A stretch of DNA of 64,000 nt from Streptomyces sp. NBC_00306 (lineage in GTDB: Bacteria; Actinomycetota; Actinomycetes; Streptomycetales; Streptomycetaceae): contig NZ_CP108032.1 in the NCBI RefSeq assembly GCF_036169555.1, positions 1,116,001 to 1,180,000 of the forward strand. The letters are read 5' to 3'. Shown here in pieces: positions 1-8,630 of this stretch. Each line of letters begins with the position of its first letter. The first letter of the stretch is position 1. The notes beneath the pieces are model-generated. The model saw nothing but the letters and a program-made list of their open reading frames with translations, was not told the DNA's origin and ran no database searches. The position numbers and the translations under genes were made by a program.

Positions 1-455
1 ACCGGATGAGCGTCAATTTCCGGCCCTCCTCCCGTGGCGGCACCGGCGTCGTGGTGCTGTTCCCGCCGCAGCTGCTGGCACAGCAGCGCAGCGCGGCACC
101 GGAGACGACGATCCACCGCGCCACCCCCGACACGGTGGAGCGGACGCCCGACGCACCCACGACCTCCGGATCGGGCGCTGCCGCGCCCGGCACCGTGGCC
201 GCCGCGGGCACTCCCTTCCCGGTCCAGGGCGGACCGCGCGTGGCGACGCCGAACGGCCTGCCCGTACGGCCGCCGGGGCGCACCATGGCCGCCGCCGACC
301 GTGGCCGCGATCCGGCCGGACCGGGCAAGGAGCACACGCCGCCCGGCCGTGAGGCCGGTCGCGACCCCGGCCGTGACGCCGGTGCGCAGTTCGGCGCCTT
401 CCACCGGGCCCGCAAGGCACAGGAGAACCGGCCCGCAGGGCCCACCGAGGAGTGA
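1..455 (+). CDS. cvnA: Conservon sensor histidine kinase-like ATPase CvnA, C-terminal fragment
   Basis: This is the 3' end of a gene that begins before the window; the frame is open to base 1. The first residues (a GGTGVVVLFPPQLL stretch, bases 27-74) look like the last strand of a histidine-kinase-type ATPase domain. A long Pro/Gly/Ala/Arg-rich tail typical of conservon CvnA proteins follows. The next genes are cvnB, cvnC and cvnD in the fixed conservon order, which is the main reason for the name. CvnA is the membrane sensor-like member thought to work with the CvnB-D GTPase complex, in a way compared to eukaryotic G-protein coupling. The ATP-binding and membrane parts lie outside the window, so activity cannot be judged. 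Confidence 0.85.
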   Translation, partial: RMSVNFRPSSRGGTGVVVLFPPQLLAQQRSAAPETTIHRATPDTVERTPDAPTTSGSGAAAPGTVAAAGTPFPVQGGPRVATPNGLPVRPPGRTMAAADRGRDPAGPGKEHTPPGREAGRDPGRDAGAQFGAFHRARKAQENRPAGPTEE

Positions 456-530
456 TGCGATCCGCCCCGCGGGCGCCCGGGTCATGGCGCCACCCCCGTT
501 ACACGACGTGAGAGAAGGAGGCACGGGCGG

Positions 531-989
531 ATGACCGGATCACCGGGACCCATCCGCCCCACGCAGACGATGCAGACCACTGACAACAGCCTGACCTGGC
601 TACTGGAAAGCCTTCTCGAACGCACCCCGGGCACCCGGCACGCCCTGGTGCTCTCCCGCGACGGGCTCAAGCTGTGCTGGACCCGGCATCTGACGCTCGA
701 CCAGGCCGATCAGCTGGCCGCGATCTGCTCGGGCATCCAGGCGCTGGCCCAGGGGGCGTCGGTCGAGTTCGGCAACGGCAGCGGCGGCGTACGGCATTCC
801 ATGACCGAGTTCCACGGCGGACTGCTGTTCATCGTCGAGGCCGGTGACGGTGCCCATCTGGCGGTCGTCGCGGAGGACGGCGCCGATCCCGGCGTGGTGG
901 GCCACCAGATGACGGATCTCGTGGAGCAGATCGGTGAGCATCTGCGGGCGGAGCCGCGGATGCCGACCCCGGAGAGTCCGCTCTCATGA
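531..989 (+). CDS. cvnB: Roadblock/LC7 domain protein CvnB
   Basis: The product has 152 residues with a Roadblock/LC7 fold (about residues 22-135). It includes the typical RHALVLSRDGL strand and a central hydrophobic strand (GGLLFIVEAGDGAHLAVV). Roadblock proteins such as MglB regulate small GTPases, and in conservons CvnB is the presumed partner of CvnD. The ATG at 531 is preceded by a strong GAAGGAGG ribosome site at 514-521. The stop overlaps the cvnC start by four bases (ATGA at 986-989), so translation is probably coupled. The role is known from the family; the GTPase partner here is inferred from position. Confidence 0.92.
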   Translation: MTGSPGPIRPTQTMQTTDNSLTWLLESLLERTPGTRHALVLSRDGLKLCWTRHLTLDQADQLAAICSGIQALAQGASVEFGNGSGGVRHSMTEFHGGLLFIVEAGDGAHLAVVAEDGADPGVVGHQMTDLVEQIGEHLRAEPRMPTPESPLS

Positions 990-1345
990 CCCGCAAACCC
1001 GTCGACACGGGTGATCCGGACCGGCTCTACACGGTCACGGGGGGCCGCAGCCGTGCCGACGACGACGCGTTCGACCTGGTGACGCTGATCGTCAGCGAGT
1101 GCGAGCCGGCCCTCGGGATGCAGTCGGAGCATGTGCGGATCCTCGACCTGTGCCGTCATCCGACCGCGGTCGTCGAGCTGTCCGCGGAGCTGAAGCTGCC
1201 GGTGACGGTCGTACGGATCCTGCTGGGCGACCTGCTGGCGACGGGGCGCATCACGGCCCGTCATCCGCGGGCCGCGCGCTCGCTCGTCGATCTGCCCGAC
1301 TCGGCCCTCTTGAAGGAGGTGCTCCATGGACTCCGCAACCTCTGA
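986..1345 (+). CDS. cvnC: DUF742 protein CvnC
   Basis: The product has 119 residues with the DUF742 pattern: an N-terminal LYTVTGGR segment, a winged-helix-like middle containing RILDLCRHPTAVVELSAEL, and a PVTVVRILLGDLLATG helix. DUF742 proteins are the third conservon member. Their helix-turn-helix-like shape suggests nucleic-acid or protein binding, but the function is not established. The gene overlaps cvnB by four bases. It overlaps cvnD by 20 bases, and the cvnD ribosome site AAGGAGG lies inside its last codons. Confidence 0.92.
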   Translation: MTRKPVDTGDPDRLYTVTGGRSRADDDAFDLVTLIVSECEPALGMQSEHVRILDLCRHPTAVVELSAELKLPVTVVRILLGDLLATGRITARHPRAARSLVDLPDSALLKEVLHGLRNL

Positions 1346-1940
1346 ACTGCCCGCCCGCACCCCGCTCGTCGACTCGGCCGAGACCGGGTTGAAGATCGTG
1401 ATCGTGGGTGGTTTCGGGGTCGGCAAGACCACGCTGGTGAAGTCGGTCAGCGAGATCCGTCCGCTGAACACCGAGGAGGTCATGACGCAGGCCGGTGTCG
1501 GCGTCGACGAGACCGCCGGTCTCGCCACCAAGACGACCACCACCGTCGCCTTCGACTTCGGCCGGATCAGCCTCAACGACCGTATGGTGCTGTACTTGTT
1601 CGGCGCACCGGGCCAGGAACGTTTCTGGTTCCTGTGGGACCGGCTCTTCACCGGCACCCTCGGTGCCGTGGTGCTGGTCGACACCCGGCGCATGAGCGAC
1701 TCCTGGTACGCGATCGACCGGCTCGAGCACCACCGGACGCCGTTCGTCGTGGCGGTCAACCGCTTCGACGACGACATGGCCGCGTTCTCGCTGGACGAGA
1801 TACGCCAGGCGCTGTCGCTCGCCCCGCATGTGCCGCTGATCGACTGCGACGCCCGGGTCCGCTCGTCCGGCAAGCATGTCCTGATCAGCCTTGTCGACCA
1901 CCTTCATGAACTGGCCATGGCACGGGAGATGACACCATGA
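1326..1940 (+). CDS. cvnD: Small Ras/Mgl-like GTPase CvnD
   Basis: The product has 204 residues. Visible GTPase motifs are a P-loop GGFGVGKTTLV (about residues 29-39), a G3-like FGAPGQERF replacing the usual DxxGQ, and a G4 VNRFDD. Substituting the acidic residue of G3 is usual for conservon GTPases and hints at altered hydrolysis (inference). CvnD is the G-protein-like output of the conservon, probably controlled by the roadblock protein CvnB. Start at 1326 because AAGGAGG lies 6 bases upstream within cvnC. Its stop overlaps the P450 start as ATGA at 1937-1940, so all five genes form one coupled operon. Confidence 0.93.
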   Translation: MDSATSELPARTPLVDSAETGLKIVIVGGFGVGKTTLVKSVSEIRPLNTEEVMTQAGVGVDETAGLATKTTTTVAFDFGRISLNDRMVLYLFGAPGQERFWFLWDRLFTGTLGAVVLVDTRRMSDSWYAIDRLEHHRTPFVVAVNRFDDDMAAFSLDEIRQALSLAPHVPLIDCDARVRSSGKHVLISLVDHLHELAMAREMTP

Positions 1941-3202
1941 CCGACCCCGCCGCACCCGAACCCGCGCCGTCCCCGCCCCCGGGCTGCCCCGCACATGCGG
2001 GGGCGATCCGCCTCAGCGGCCTGGAGTACCAGCAGAGCCCCTCCGAGCTGTACCGCTCGATGCGCCGCGAGCAGGGCGCGGTGGCGCCGATCCTGCTCGA
2101 CGGGGACATCCCCGCCTGGCTGGTGCTCGGTTACGCCGAGGTCTCCTATGTGACCAGCCACGACGACCTGTTCGCCCGGGACTCCCGGCGCTGGAACCAG
2201 TGGGAGAACATCCCCGCCGACTGGCCGTTGATGCCGTTCGTCGGATACCAGCCCTCGGTCCTGTTCGCCGAGGGCGCCGAGCACCAGCGGAGGGCGGGCG
2301 TCATCACCGAGGCGCTCGAGTCGGTCGACCAGTTCGAACTGGCCCACTGGAGCACGCGGATCGCCGACCAGCTGATCGACGGCTTCGCGGGCAGCGGGCA
2401 GGCCGAGCTGATGTCCGCGTACGCCCACGCACTGCCGATGCGGGCCGCGGTCCAGATGTGCGGGATGCCGGCGCGGGGCTCCGACACCGACGACCTCGTG
2501 CGGGATCTGCAGATCTCGCTGGACGCGGCCGAGGGCGACGACCCGGTGGCCGCGTACGTACGGGTGCAGGAGCGCATCCAGCGCCTGGTCAAGGACAAGC
2601 GCGGCACACCGGGTCCGGACGTCACCTCGCGGATGCTCCGGCATCCGGCGGGGCTGACGGACGAGGAGATCGTCCAGGACCTGATCTCGATCATCGCCGC
2701 GGCGCAGCAGCCGACGGCGAACTGGATCTGCAACACGCTGCGTCTGCTGCTGACCGACGACCGGTTCGCCCTCAACGTCTCCGGCGGTCGTCTCAGCGTC
2801 GGCCAGGCCCTCAACGAGGTGCTCTGGCTGGACACCCCCACCCAGAACTTCATCGGCCGCTGGGCGGTGCGCGACACGCAGCTCGGCGGCCGGCAGATCC
2901 GGGCGGGCGACTGTGTGGTGCTCGGGCTCGCGGCGGCCAACACCGATCCGCAGATCTGGCCCGAGGGTCACATCGGTGCCGAGAACTCCTCGCATCTGTC
3001 CTTCAGCAATGGCGAGCACCGTTGCCCCTACCCGGCGCCGCTGCTGGCCGATGTGATCGCGCGTACCGCGATCGAGACGCTGCTGGAGCGGCTGCCGGAC
3101 GTGGTTCTGGCCGTGGAGCCGGAGCAGTTGACCTGGCGGCCCTCCATCTGGATGCGGGGGCTGACGTCCCTGCCGGTGCAGTTCACGCCGGTCGTGCAGT
3201 GA
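1937..3202 (+). CDS. Conservon cytochrome P450, CYP157-like, lacking the ExxR motif
   Basis: The product is a 421-residue P450. The heme loop is intact (FSNGEHRCP, thiolate Cys363). The K-helix ExxR, nearly universal in P450s, is replaced by EVLW (Glu294 to Trp297). The I-helix acid-alcohol pair is also missing: the segment reads AAAQQPT near residues 253-259. Both losses are hallmarks of the Streptomyces CYP157 family, whose members sit in conservons as the fifth gene. The start codon overlaps the cvnD stop, so it belongs to the operon and is a candidate signalling output or heme sensor rather than a normal monooxygenase (inference). A strong hairpin follows the stop. Confidence 0.88.
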   Translation: MTDPAAPEPAPSPPPGCPAHAGAIRLSGLEYQQSPSELYRSMRREQGAVAPILLDGDIPAWLVLGYAEVSYVTSHDDLFARDSRRWNQWENIPADWPLMPFVGYQPSVLFAEGAEHQRRAGVITEALESVDQFELAHWSTRIADQLIDGFAGSGQAELMSAYAHALPMRAAVQMCGMPARGSDTDDLVRDLQISLDAAEGDDPVAAYVRVQERIQRLVKDKRGTPGPDVTSRMLRHPAGLTDEEIVQDLISIIAAAQQPTANWICNTLRLLLTDDRFALNVSGGRLSVGQALNEVLWLDTPTQNFIGRWAVRDTQLGGRQIRAGDCVVLGLAAANTDPQIWPEGHIGAENSSHLSFSNGEHRCPYPAPLLADVIARTAIETLLERLPDVVLAVEPEQLTWRPSIWMRGLTSLPVQFTPVVQ

Positions 3203-3208
3203 GCGGCG

Positions 3209-3244
3209 GCGCCGGGGCCCGCGGTGGAACCGCGGCCCCGGCGC
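3209..3244. terminator. Bidirectional terminator between convergent P450 genes
   Basis: The inverted repeat has arms 3209-3225 and 3229-3244, GC-rich and perfect except for one bulged C, with a 3-base loop. It lies between the stops of the two convergent P450 genes (3202 and 3264). No U-tract, as is common in Streptomyces. Confidence 0.7.
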
Positions 3245-3263
3245 ACCGGCCGGCCCGCCGTGA

Positions 3264-4490
3264 TCAGCCGGCGACGGGCGTGAAACGGACGGGCAGCGAC
3301 TTCGGCCCGCGCGTGAACACGCCCTGCTCGGACGGGACGAAGCCGTCCGCGAGCCGCATGTCCGGCATCGCGTCGAGCAGTTGGTTGACGCCGGTCTCGA
3401 CCTCGGCCTTGGCGAGCAGCGCGCCGACGCAGAAGTGCCGGCCGAGTGCGAACGCCAGATGGTCGGCGGCCGCGGAGAACGCCGTGGTCGAGGTGAGGTC
3501 GTCGCGGAATATGTCGAAACGGTCCGGGTTCTCGTAGCGCTCCGCGTCCCGGTTCGCAGCGCCGATCAGACAGGTGACCGTCGCCCCCGCGGGGATCGTG
3601 CCGCCGCTGACGGTGACCTCGGTGGCCGTCTGCCGCATGATCATGTGGACCGGCGGGGTGTAGCGGAGGGTCTCGGCGAAGGCCCGGTCGATCAGGGTGC
3701 GGTCCTCCCGTACGGCGGCGAGCTGTTCGGGGTTGACCAGCAGATTGGCGAAGATGCTGGCGATCGCCTTGTCGGTGGTCTCACCGCCGGCGGCGAGCAG
3801 CAGGCTGCAGAAGGCCTTGATGTCCTCGTCGCTCATCCGTACGCCGTCGACCTCGGCCGCGCAGAGCGAGGAGAGCAGGTCGTCCCCGAGGTGCTCGCGG
3901 CGCTCCTGGATGATCGGGATCATGTATTCGGCGAACTCGATGCGGGTGCGCTCCCCCGCCGCCGTGACGTCGGGATCGCCCGCGAGGTTGCCGAGGAAGG
4001 CGATGACCGTGGTGTACCAGCCGTGGAACCGGGCGTGGTCCGCCTTGTCGAGTCCGAGCATGTCGGCGATGACGTTGACGGGGAAACGGGTGGCGAAGGA
4101 GTCGACGAGGTCGGCCTCGCCCTTGTGCCGGATGCCGTCGATCAGTTCACGGGCGTTGCTCTCTATGACCGGCAGGAACTTCTCCTGGAGGTCCCTGCCC
4201 CGGAACGCCGGCGCCACCAGCGCCCTGCGGACGGCGTGTTCGCGCCCACTGAGCTGGAGGATCGTCTTGCCGTGCACCGGCTCGATCTGCCATGCGTAAT
4301 TGTCGGTGGTGTAGAGCGAGTCCTTGTCCTTGAAGGCCCGCTCGACGTCCCGGTAGCGCGAGATGAGATAGCTGTTGGTGGCTTCGTGCCAGATCAAGGG
4401 CGCATGTTCACGCATGGCGCGATAGGCCGGATAGGGGTTCGCGGCAAACTCCGGCGACAGGATGTCCGGTACCTGTTGTGCGGTGGCCAT
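3264..4490 (-). CDS. Cytochrome P450, canonical
   Basis: The product is a 408-residue bacterial P450 with all standard motifs. These are an I-helix AGGETT, a K-helix ETLR (Glu273 to Arg276) and a heme loop FALGRHFCVG with thiolate Cys354. Length and motifs fit class I P450s that receive electrons from a ferredoxin and reductase encoded elsewhere; none is seen nearby. The ATG at 4490 has AAGGAG 6-7 bases upstream. It is convergent with the conservon P450 and follows the LAL regulator gene on the same strand after 380 bases, so that regulator may control it (inference). Substrate and subfamily cannot be read from the sequence. Confidence 0.9.
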   Translation of the reverse strand: MATAQQVPDILSPEFAANPYPAYRAMREHAPLIWHEATNSYLISRYRDVERAFKDKDSLYTTDNYAWQIEPVHGKTILQLSGREHAVRRALVAPAFRGRDLQEKFLPVIESNARELIDGIRHKGEADLVDSFATRFPVNVIADMLGLDKADHARFHGWYTTVIAFLGNLAGDPDVTAAGERTRIEFAEYMIPIIQERREHLGDDLLSSLCAAEVDGVRMSDEDIKAFCSLLLAAGGETTDKAIASIFANLLVNPEQLAAVREDRTLIDRAFAETLRYTPPVHMIMRQTATEVTVSGGTIPAGATVTCLIGAANRDAERYENPDRFDIFRDDLTSTTAFSAAADHLAFALGRHFCVGALLAKAEVETGVNQLLDAMPDMRLADGFVPSEQGVFTRGPKSLPVRFTPVAG

Positions 4491-4870
4491 GGCGCTCCTT
4501 GAGCAGTAACGGGCAACTCACACAAGGCTATTGATCATCCGTCAGCTGAACCAGACCGGTCCTGGCCGAATCTGGTGCCTTGGTGCCCTTCTCCAGCACG
4601 CGGCCTGATCGTGCGCCCGGAGCGGACAACCGTGCCCGGGGCCGGGCCTCCCCCGCCTCGGCGAGCGCGGGCCACCGTGGTGGGGGATGCGGCGCACACT
4701 CACCAGGCCGTCCGGCCGCCCGGGCACAGCACCGACGGCGGGCACTCGGGTCACCGGTCGCCACGAGGGCAGACTCGATAACGGTGCATTCCGCTTTCGG
4801 TGAGTGGAAGCTATGACCACATCCCGAGATGCGCCTATCCGTGCACCGGATCTACGGATACGCAAAAAAT
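4491..4870. other. Gene-free stretch between P450 and LAL regulator
   Basis: This 380-base interval lies upstream of the P450 start and downstream of the LAL stop. Short open frames exist on both strands but none has a ribosome site or recognisable product. A TAGCCT hexamer on the minus strand near 4528 could be the P450 -10 element, without a clear -35. I see no repeat or RNA structure. Confidence 0.4.
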
Positions 4871-7699
4871 TCATGAACCCCGGCTGCCGCGGTTGCGGCT
4901 CAGCTGCTGGCGCGTCTGCGACTCCAGCTTCCGCCGCGCCCGGGACACGTGCTGCTCCACCGTGCGCGGCGACAGGTGCAGCGTGGTGGCGATCTCGCGG
5001 TTGGTGAGGCCCGCCGACGCCAGGTCCACGACCTCCTGCTCTCGCGGCGAGAGCTGGTCGCCGTAGCTGGGCCGCCCGCGCGGACGCTGCTCCGCCGCGG
5101 GCTGGTGGGAGCGGAGCGTGGCCCGTACCCGTGCGGCGTCCCACCCGGCGCCCATGTCGGTCAGCCGTTCCACGCAGGACGCCAGGGACTCGACGGCCGC
5201 CGCGAGCGTGTCCGGGTCGCTGTCCCCGCCCTCGGCCGCGGCCCCGAGCACACAGGAGGCCGCTGCCTCGGCAGTGAGGATCGCCGCGTACGGCCGGAGC
5301 ATCGCGCTGTACCTCTCCGTCGCGTCCTGGAAGTGCGGCACCGCCTCCGCGGGCCGGCCGGCGGTCTCCAGCAGGATGCCGCGGCACCAGGACAGCGCCG
5401 CCAGCGGGGACGGCAGGGCCGTGTCCTTCAGGCCCGCCTCGAACTCCGCGGTCATCGCCTCGGCGGTCTGGCGGCGGCCGGCCCGGGCGGTCGCCTCCAC
5501 CGCCCAGGGCGCCAGTTCGGCCGCCCACGCCCAGACACCCTTGTCCCGCAGCCGGTCCCAGGCGTCGGCCGCCTCGGACGCCGCGCTGTCCAGATCGCCA
5601 CGGGCGAGCGCGGTACGGACGAGCGCGCCGGCCGCCGCCGCGACATGCGGCAGTGGCGAGCCGACGGGCAGCGGATGCCCGTCTCCGGAGAGCCAGGCCG
5701 CCATCTGCTGCCATTCGCCCTGTGCGAGGGCCAGCATGCCGAGGACGATCCGCGCGTCCGCGGCGGGCCCGGGCATGACACCGGTCTCGGCCACGAAGGC
5801 CCTGGCCCGGGTGGTGAGGCCGTCCCAGGTGCCCGTCATCCAGTCCAGCAGCAGGCCGGTGCCGCGGCCGTCCTGTTCGACGTAGGTGGCTCCGCCGCGG
5901 ACGGCGACATCGACCCCCTCTTCGAGCAGCTCTCCCACGCGGGAGAGATGGCCGAGCCACAGGGCGGCGTCCGCAGCGTTCACCAGCCCACGGGCCACGT
6001 GCGGCAGCCGGTCCGTCTGCTCGGTCTGGCCGCGCAGCCGCTCCAGGACGTCCCAGGCCGCGGGGTCGCCGATCTCCAGGAGGACCGCGATGCAGTTGGC
6101 GTCGACCGCCGTGCGCGCCTCGTCGTCGCGGCTGCCGGCAGCCATCTTCTGCACCTTCTCGAGCCAGTGCAGATTGCGTTCCAGCGGTACGGACGACATG
6201 ACCGGCATGGCGAGCGCCGACATCGCGCGGGCGGCGAGCGCCGGCCGCTCGGCCAGTTCGTCGACCGCCTGCTCCAGTTCCACCCAGCCCTGGAGCCCGC
6301 GGCCGGCCTGGTTGTAGAGCACCAGGCCGAGGTCGAGCCGGATCTGCCCGCGGACCGCGGGGGGCAGCGACTGCTCGTCGAGGATCTGCCGCAGCACCTG
6401 GACAGTCTGGTCGGTGTGCAGTCCGAGCACCGCGCTGTGGGCGAGGAGGCGGGCGAGGCGGGCCCGGGTCTCCCGGGGCACCGCGGGGTGCGACAGAGCC
6501 TGTTCCAGCAGGTCGATCGCCGTCTGATGGGCGCCTGCCTCGGCGCACTGCTGGGCCGCGTGTTCGACGGCCTTGAGCCAGCCGCGTATCTGGCCGCCGC
6601 GGTGCCGGTGGGCCGCGAGCCGGGCCCACGGCACGGGATGCCGGTGGGCGAGGACGTCGGCGGCCCTGCGGTGCATGTCCTGGCGCAGGGGGCCGGGCAT
6701 CTCGCCGTAGACGGCGGTGCCCGCGAGGGGCGAGGGGAAGCCGTACAGATCGCGGTCGTTCTCCAGCAGGACCGCCCCGCGGAGTGAGGCGACGAGCGCC
6801 TCACGGCCGGCCGCGCCGGGCAGCGCGGCCACCGCGTACAGGTCCGCCGCGCTGCTGGGCTCGTCGAGGACGGCCGCGGCGCGGGCCACGGCCCGGTGCT
6901 CCTCGGGCAGTGCGGCCAGCCGGCCGACGGCCAGTTCGGCCAGTCGTACGGGCGGGCCGGTGGCATCGAGGTCCTTGGCCGTGTAGCGCTCCCGCGGCCC
7001 GTAGGCGTCCTCCAGCTGGCGCACGAGATCGACGACGACCTGAGGCACTCCGGCGGACCGCTCGTGGATCCGGGCGACGAGCTCGGGCGGGCAGCATTCG
7101 GGACCGAGGCGGTCCTCGACCAGCCGGCGGACCTCGTCGGCGTCCAGGGGTTCGAGGCGGAGGCGCAGGACGGTGAGGCGGGCCGGGTAGGCGACCGCCC
7201 GGCCGAGGACGAGTCCGGGTTCGGCGAGTTCCTCGGGGCGGTAGGTGAGGACGGCGGCGAGCCCGGCCGGGGGCTGCTCCAGCAGTCCGCGCAGCAGGTC
7301 CCTGCCCGCGCTGTCCGCCCGGTGCACGTCGTCGGCGATCAGCAGGACCGGGCCGCCGGACTCCAGCAGGGGTTCCAGATCCCCGGCGAGTGCGGCGGCG
7401 TCGGGGTGGATCCGGGGCGGCAGGGCGACCGGATCGGGACGCTCACGTACGGCGGCGGTGCCCGGTTCCGTGCGGGGCGCCCGGGCCGGGTGGTGCGTCA
7501 GCGCGACGCCGGAGGACGTGAAGGTCAGCACGACCCGGGGACGCGGTCCGGCCTCGGCGCTGTCCAGCAGCCGGTCGGCCAAGCGGCTCTTGCCGGTACC
7601 GGCGCGCCCCTCCAGCAGCAGGAGCGCCGACTGCCGGCCGGGGTGGGCGACCGTCTGTTGCAGCCATCGCTCCCAGACTTCGTCACTGAGCGTGCTCAC
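4871..7699 (-). CDS. LAL-type LuxR family transcriptional regulator with AAA ATPase domain
   Basis: The product is a 942-residue large ATP-binding LuxR regulator. A Walker A motif GRAGTGKS is near residues 31-38. A Walker B-like VLLIADDVHRADS follows at about residue 120. Next comes a long helical, TPR-like middle, then a C-terminal LuxR helix-turn-helix (LSPREQEVVDLASAGLTNRE through LHLSPRTVEQHVSR). LAL proteins are pathway-specific or metabolic activators that hydrolyse ATP and bind small ligands. I prefer the GTG start at 7699, with GAGGAG nine bases upstream, over an ATG at 7729 whose upstream region has no good ribosome site. It is divergent from the ATPase-fold gene at 7840 and upstream of the P450. 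The ligand and target are unknown. Confidence 0.9.
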   Translation of the reverse strand: MSTLSDEVWERWLQQTVAHPGRQSALLLLEGRAGTGKSRLADRLLDSAEAGPRPRVVLTFTSSGVALTHHPARAPRTEPGTAAVRERPDPVALPPRIHPDAAALAGDLEPLLESGGPVLLIADDVHRADSAGRDLLRGLLEQPPAGLAAVLTYRPEELAEPGLVLGRAVAYPARLTVLRLRLEPLDADEVRRLVEDRLGPECCPPELVARIHERSAGVPQVVVDLVRQLEDAYGPRERYTAKDLDATGPPVRLAELAVGRLAALPEEHRAVARAAAVLDEPSSAADLYAVAALPGAAGREALVASLRGAVLLENDRDLYGFPSPLAGTAVYGEMPGPLRQDMHRRAADVLAHRHPVPWARLAAHRHRGGQIRGWLKAVEHAAQQCAEAGAHQTAIDLLEQALSHPAVPRETRARLARLLAHSAVLGLHTDQTVQVLRQILDEQSLPPAVRGQIRLDLGLVLYNQAGRGLQGWVELEQAVDELAERPALAARAMSALAMPVMSSVPLERNLHWLEKVQKMAAGSRDDEARTAVDANCIAVLLEIGDPAAWDVLERLRGQTEQTDRLPHVARGLVNAADAALWLGHLSRVGELLEEGVDVAVRGGATYVEQDGRGTGLLLDWMTGTWDGLTTRARAFVAETGVMPGPAADARIVLGMLALAQGEWQQMAAWLSGDGHPLPVGSPLPHVAAAAGALVRTALARGDLDSAASEAADAWDRLRDKGVWAWAAELAPWAVEATARAGRRQTAEAMTAEFEAGLKDTALPSPLAALSWCRGILLETAGRPAEAVPHFQDATERYSAMLRPYAAILTAEAAASCVLGAAAEGGDSDPDTLAAAVESLASCVERLTDMGAGWDAARVRATLRSHQPAAEQRPRGRPSYGDQLSPREQEVVDLASAGLTNREIATTLHLSPRTVEQHVSRARRKLESQTRQQLSRNRGSRGS

Positions 7700-7839
7700 C
7701 GGCTCACTCTCCTCGACATTTCTGGGCATTTCATTTCTTTAGGTATCCGTACTTCAGTCTCCCCAATTGCGCCGGGCTTGCCGAGACAGTGAGCGTAGTC
7801 GCACGGGCCCAGGCGTCGACCTGGGCAGAAGGAGCCGAC

Positions 7840-8406
7840 GTGATCGCATCAGAGGAGTCCTCCCAGTTTTCGTCGTCCGGGCACGGACCGTACGGCGGAA
7901 CCTCGGGTCTGGCCCAGTGTGCGATGTCGGCGACGCCGGAAGCCGCCCGCACCCTGCGCCATTTCGCGCGCGCAGTGGCCCGTCGATGGCGGTTGCACGA
8001 CGAATTCCACGAAGCGCTCTCGGTGATCGTCACCGAGCTCGTCAGCAATGTGGTGCTGCACAGTGGCAGCACCTGGGTCGCCCTGGCCATCAAGGTCCGC
8101 GGCAACACGCTGGTGACGGAGGTCAGGGACGGCGGCCGGTGGAAGCATCGTCATGCACGACGCCAGGAACCGCTGGACGCTCACGCGGACTGCGGCCAGG
8201 GTCTGCGGCTCGTCGACGCATTCGCCACCAGGACCGTTACGCGACGGCTGCCGATGGGCAGCGTGGTCGCGGCTGAAATCGTCATGCCACCCCATCAGGG
8301 CGGGCCACGGCCTGTGACCCTGCACCCCCTGATGGAGGACGAACCGTCGCCCCCCGTGGAGTTCCGCACGGTGTTCGGGCTGACGGTGGAGCCGGACTGC
8401 CACTGA
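7840..8406 (+). CDS. Anti-sigma-factor-like ATP-binding protein (HATPase_c_2 family)
   Basis: The product is a 188-residue GHKL ATPase-fold protein of the RsbW/SpoIIAB type found in many copies in Streptomyces. It has an N-box ELVSNVVLHSG, a G1-like EVRDGG and a G2-like GQGLRLVDAF. Such proteins bind ATP and may act as anti-sigma kinases or regulators. The GTG start at 7840 is chosen because AGAAGGAG sits at 7827-7834; an upstream in-frame ATG/GTG would lack a site. No sigma or anti-anti-sigma gene is adjacent, so the partner is unknown. It is divergent from the LAL regulator. Confidence 0.82.
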   Translation: MIASEESSQFSSSGHGPYGGTSGLAQCAMSATPEAARTLRHFARAVARRWRLHDEFHEALSVIVTELVSNVVLHSGSTWVALAIKVRGNTLVTEVRDGGRWKHRHARRQEPLDAHADCGQGLRLVDAFATRTVTRRLPMGSVVAAEIVMPPHQGGPRPVTLHPLMEDEPSPPVEFRTVFGLTVEPDCH

Positions 8407-8511
8407 CGCACACGGGAGCAGCGAGGACCACACGGACCGCGGGCGCGAGCGGGCGACGGGAGAGGTCAGGACTTCCGTGCCGGCTCGCGACAGGTGCGCT
8501 CAGGGGATGAC

Positions 8512-8613
8512 GCTGCGGGTCGGGCTGGTGCGGGCCGGGCTGCTGCGGGTCGGGCTGGTGCGGGCCGGGCTGCTGCGGGCCGGGCTGCTGCGGGTCGGGC
8601 TGGTGCGGGCCGG
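8512..8613. repeat. 15-bp tandem repeat array
   Basis: There are six complete 15-base units plus a partial one, with consensus GCTG(C/G)TGCGGG(T/C)CGG. Unit boundaries are at 8524, 8539, 8554, 8569, 8584 and 8599. The variants alternate in an ordered way, which suggests unequal crossing-over or slippage of a longer unit. The array lies just downstream of the carbonic anhydrase stop. Read on the minus strand in another frame it would encode a Pro/Gln/His repeat. No gene call is supported here. Confidence 0.85.
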
Positions 8614-8630
8614 CCGGCGCCGGGCGGCCG

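Noticed and set aside
4949..6787. 612-codon open frame on the plus strand
   Set aside because: Antisense to the LAL regulator, no ribosome site or motif.
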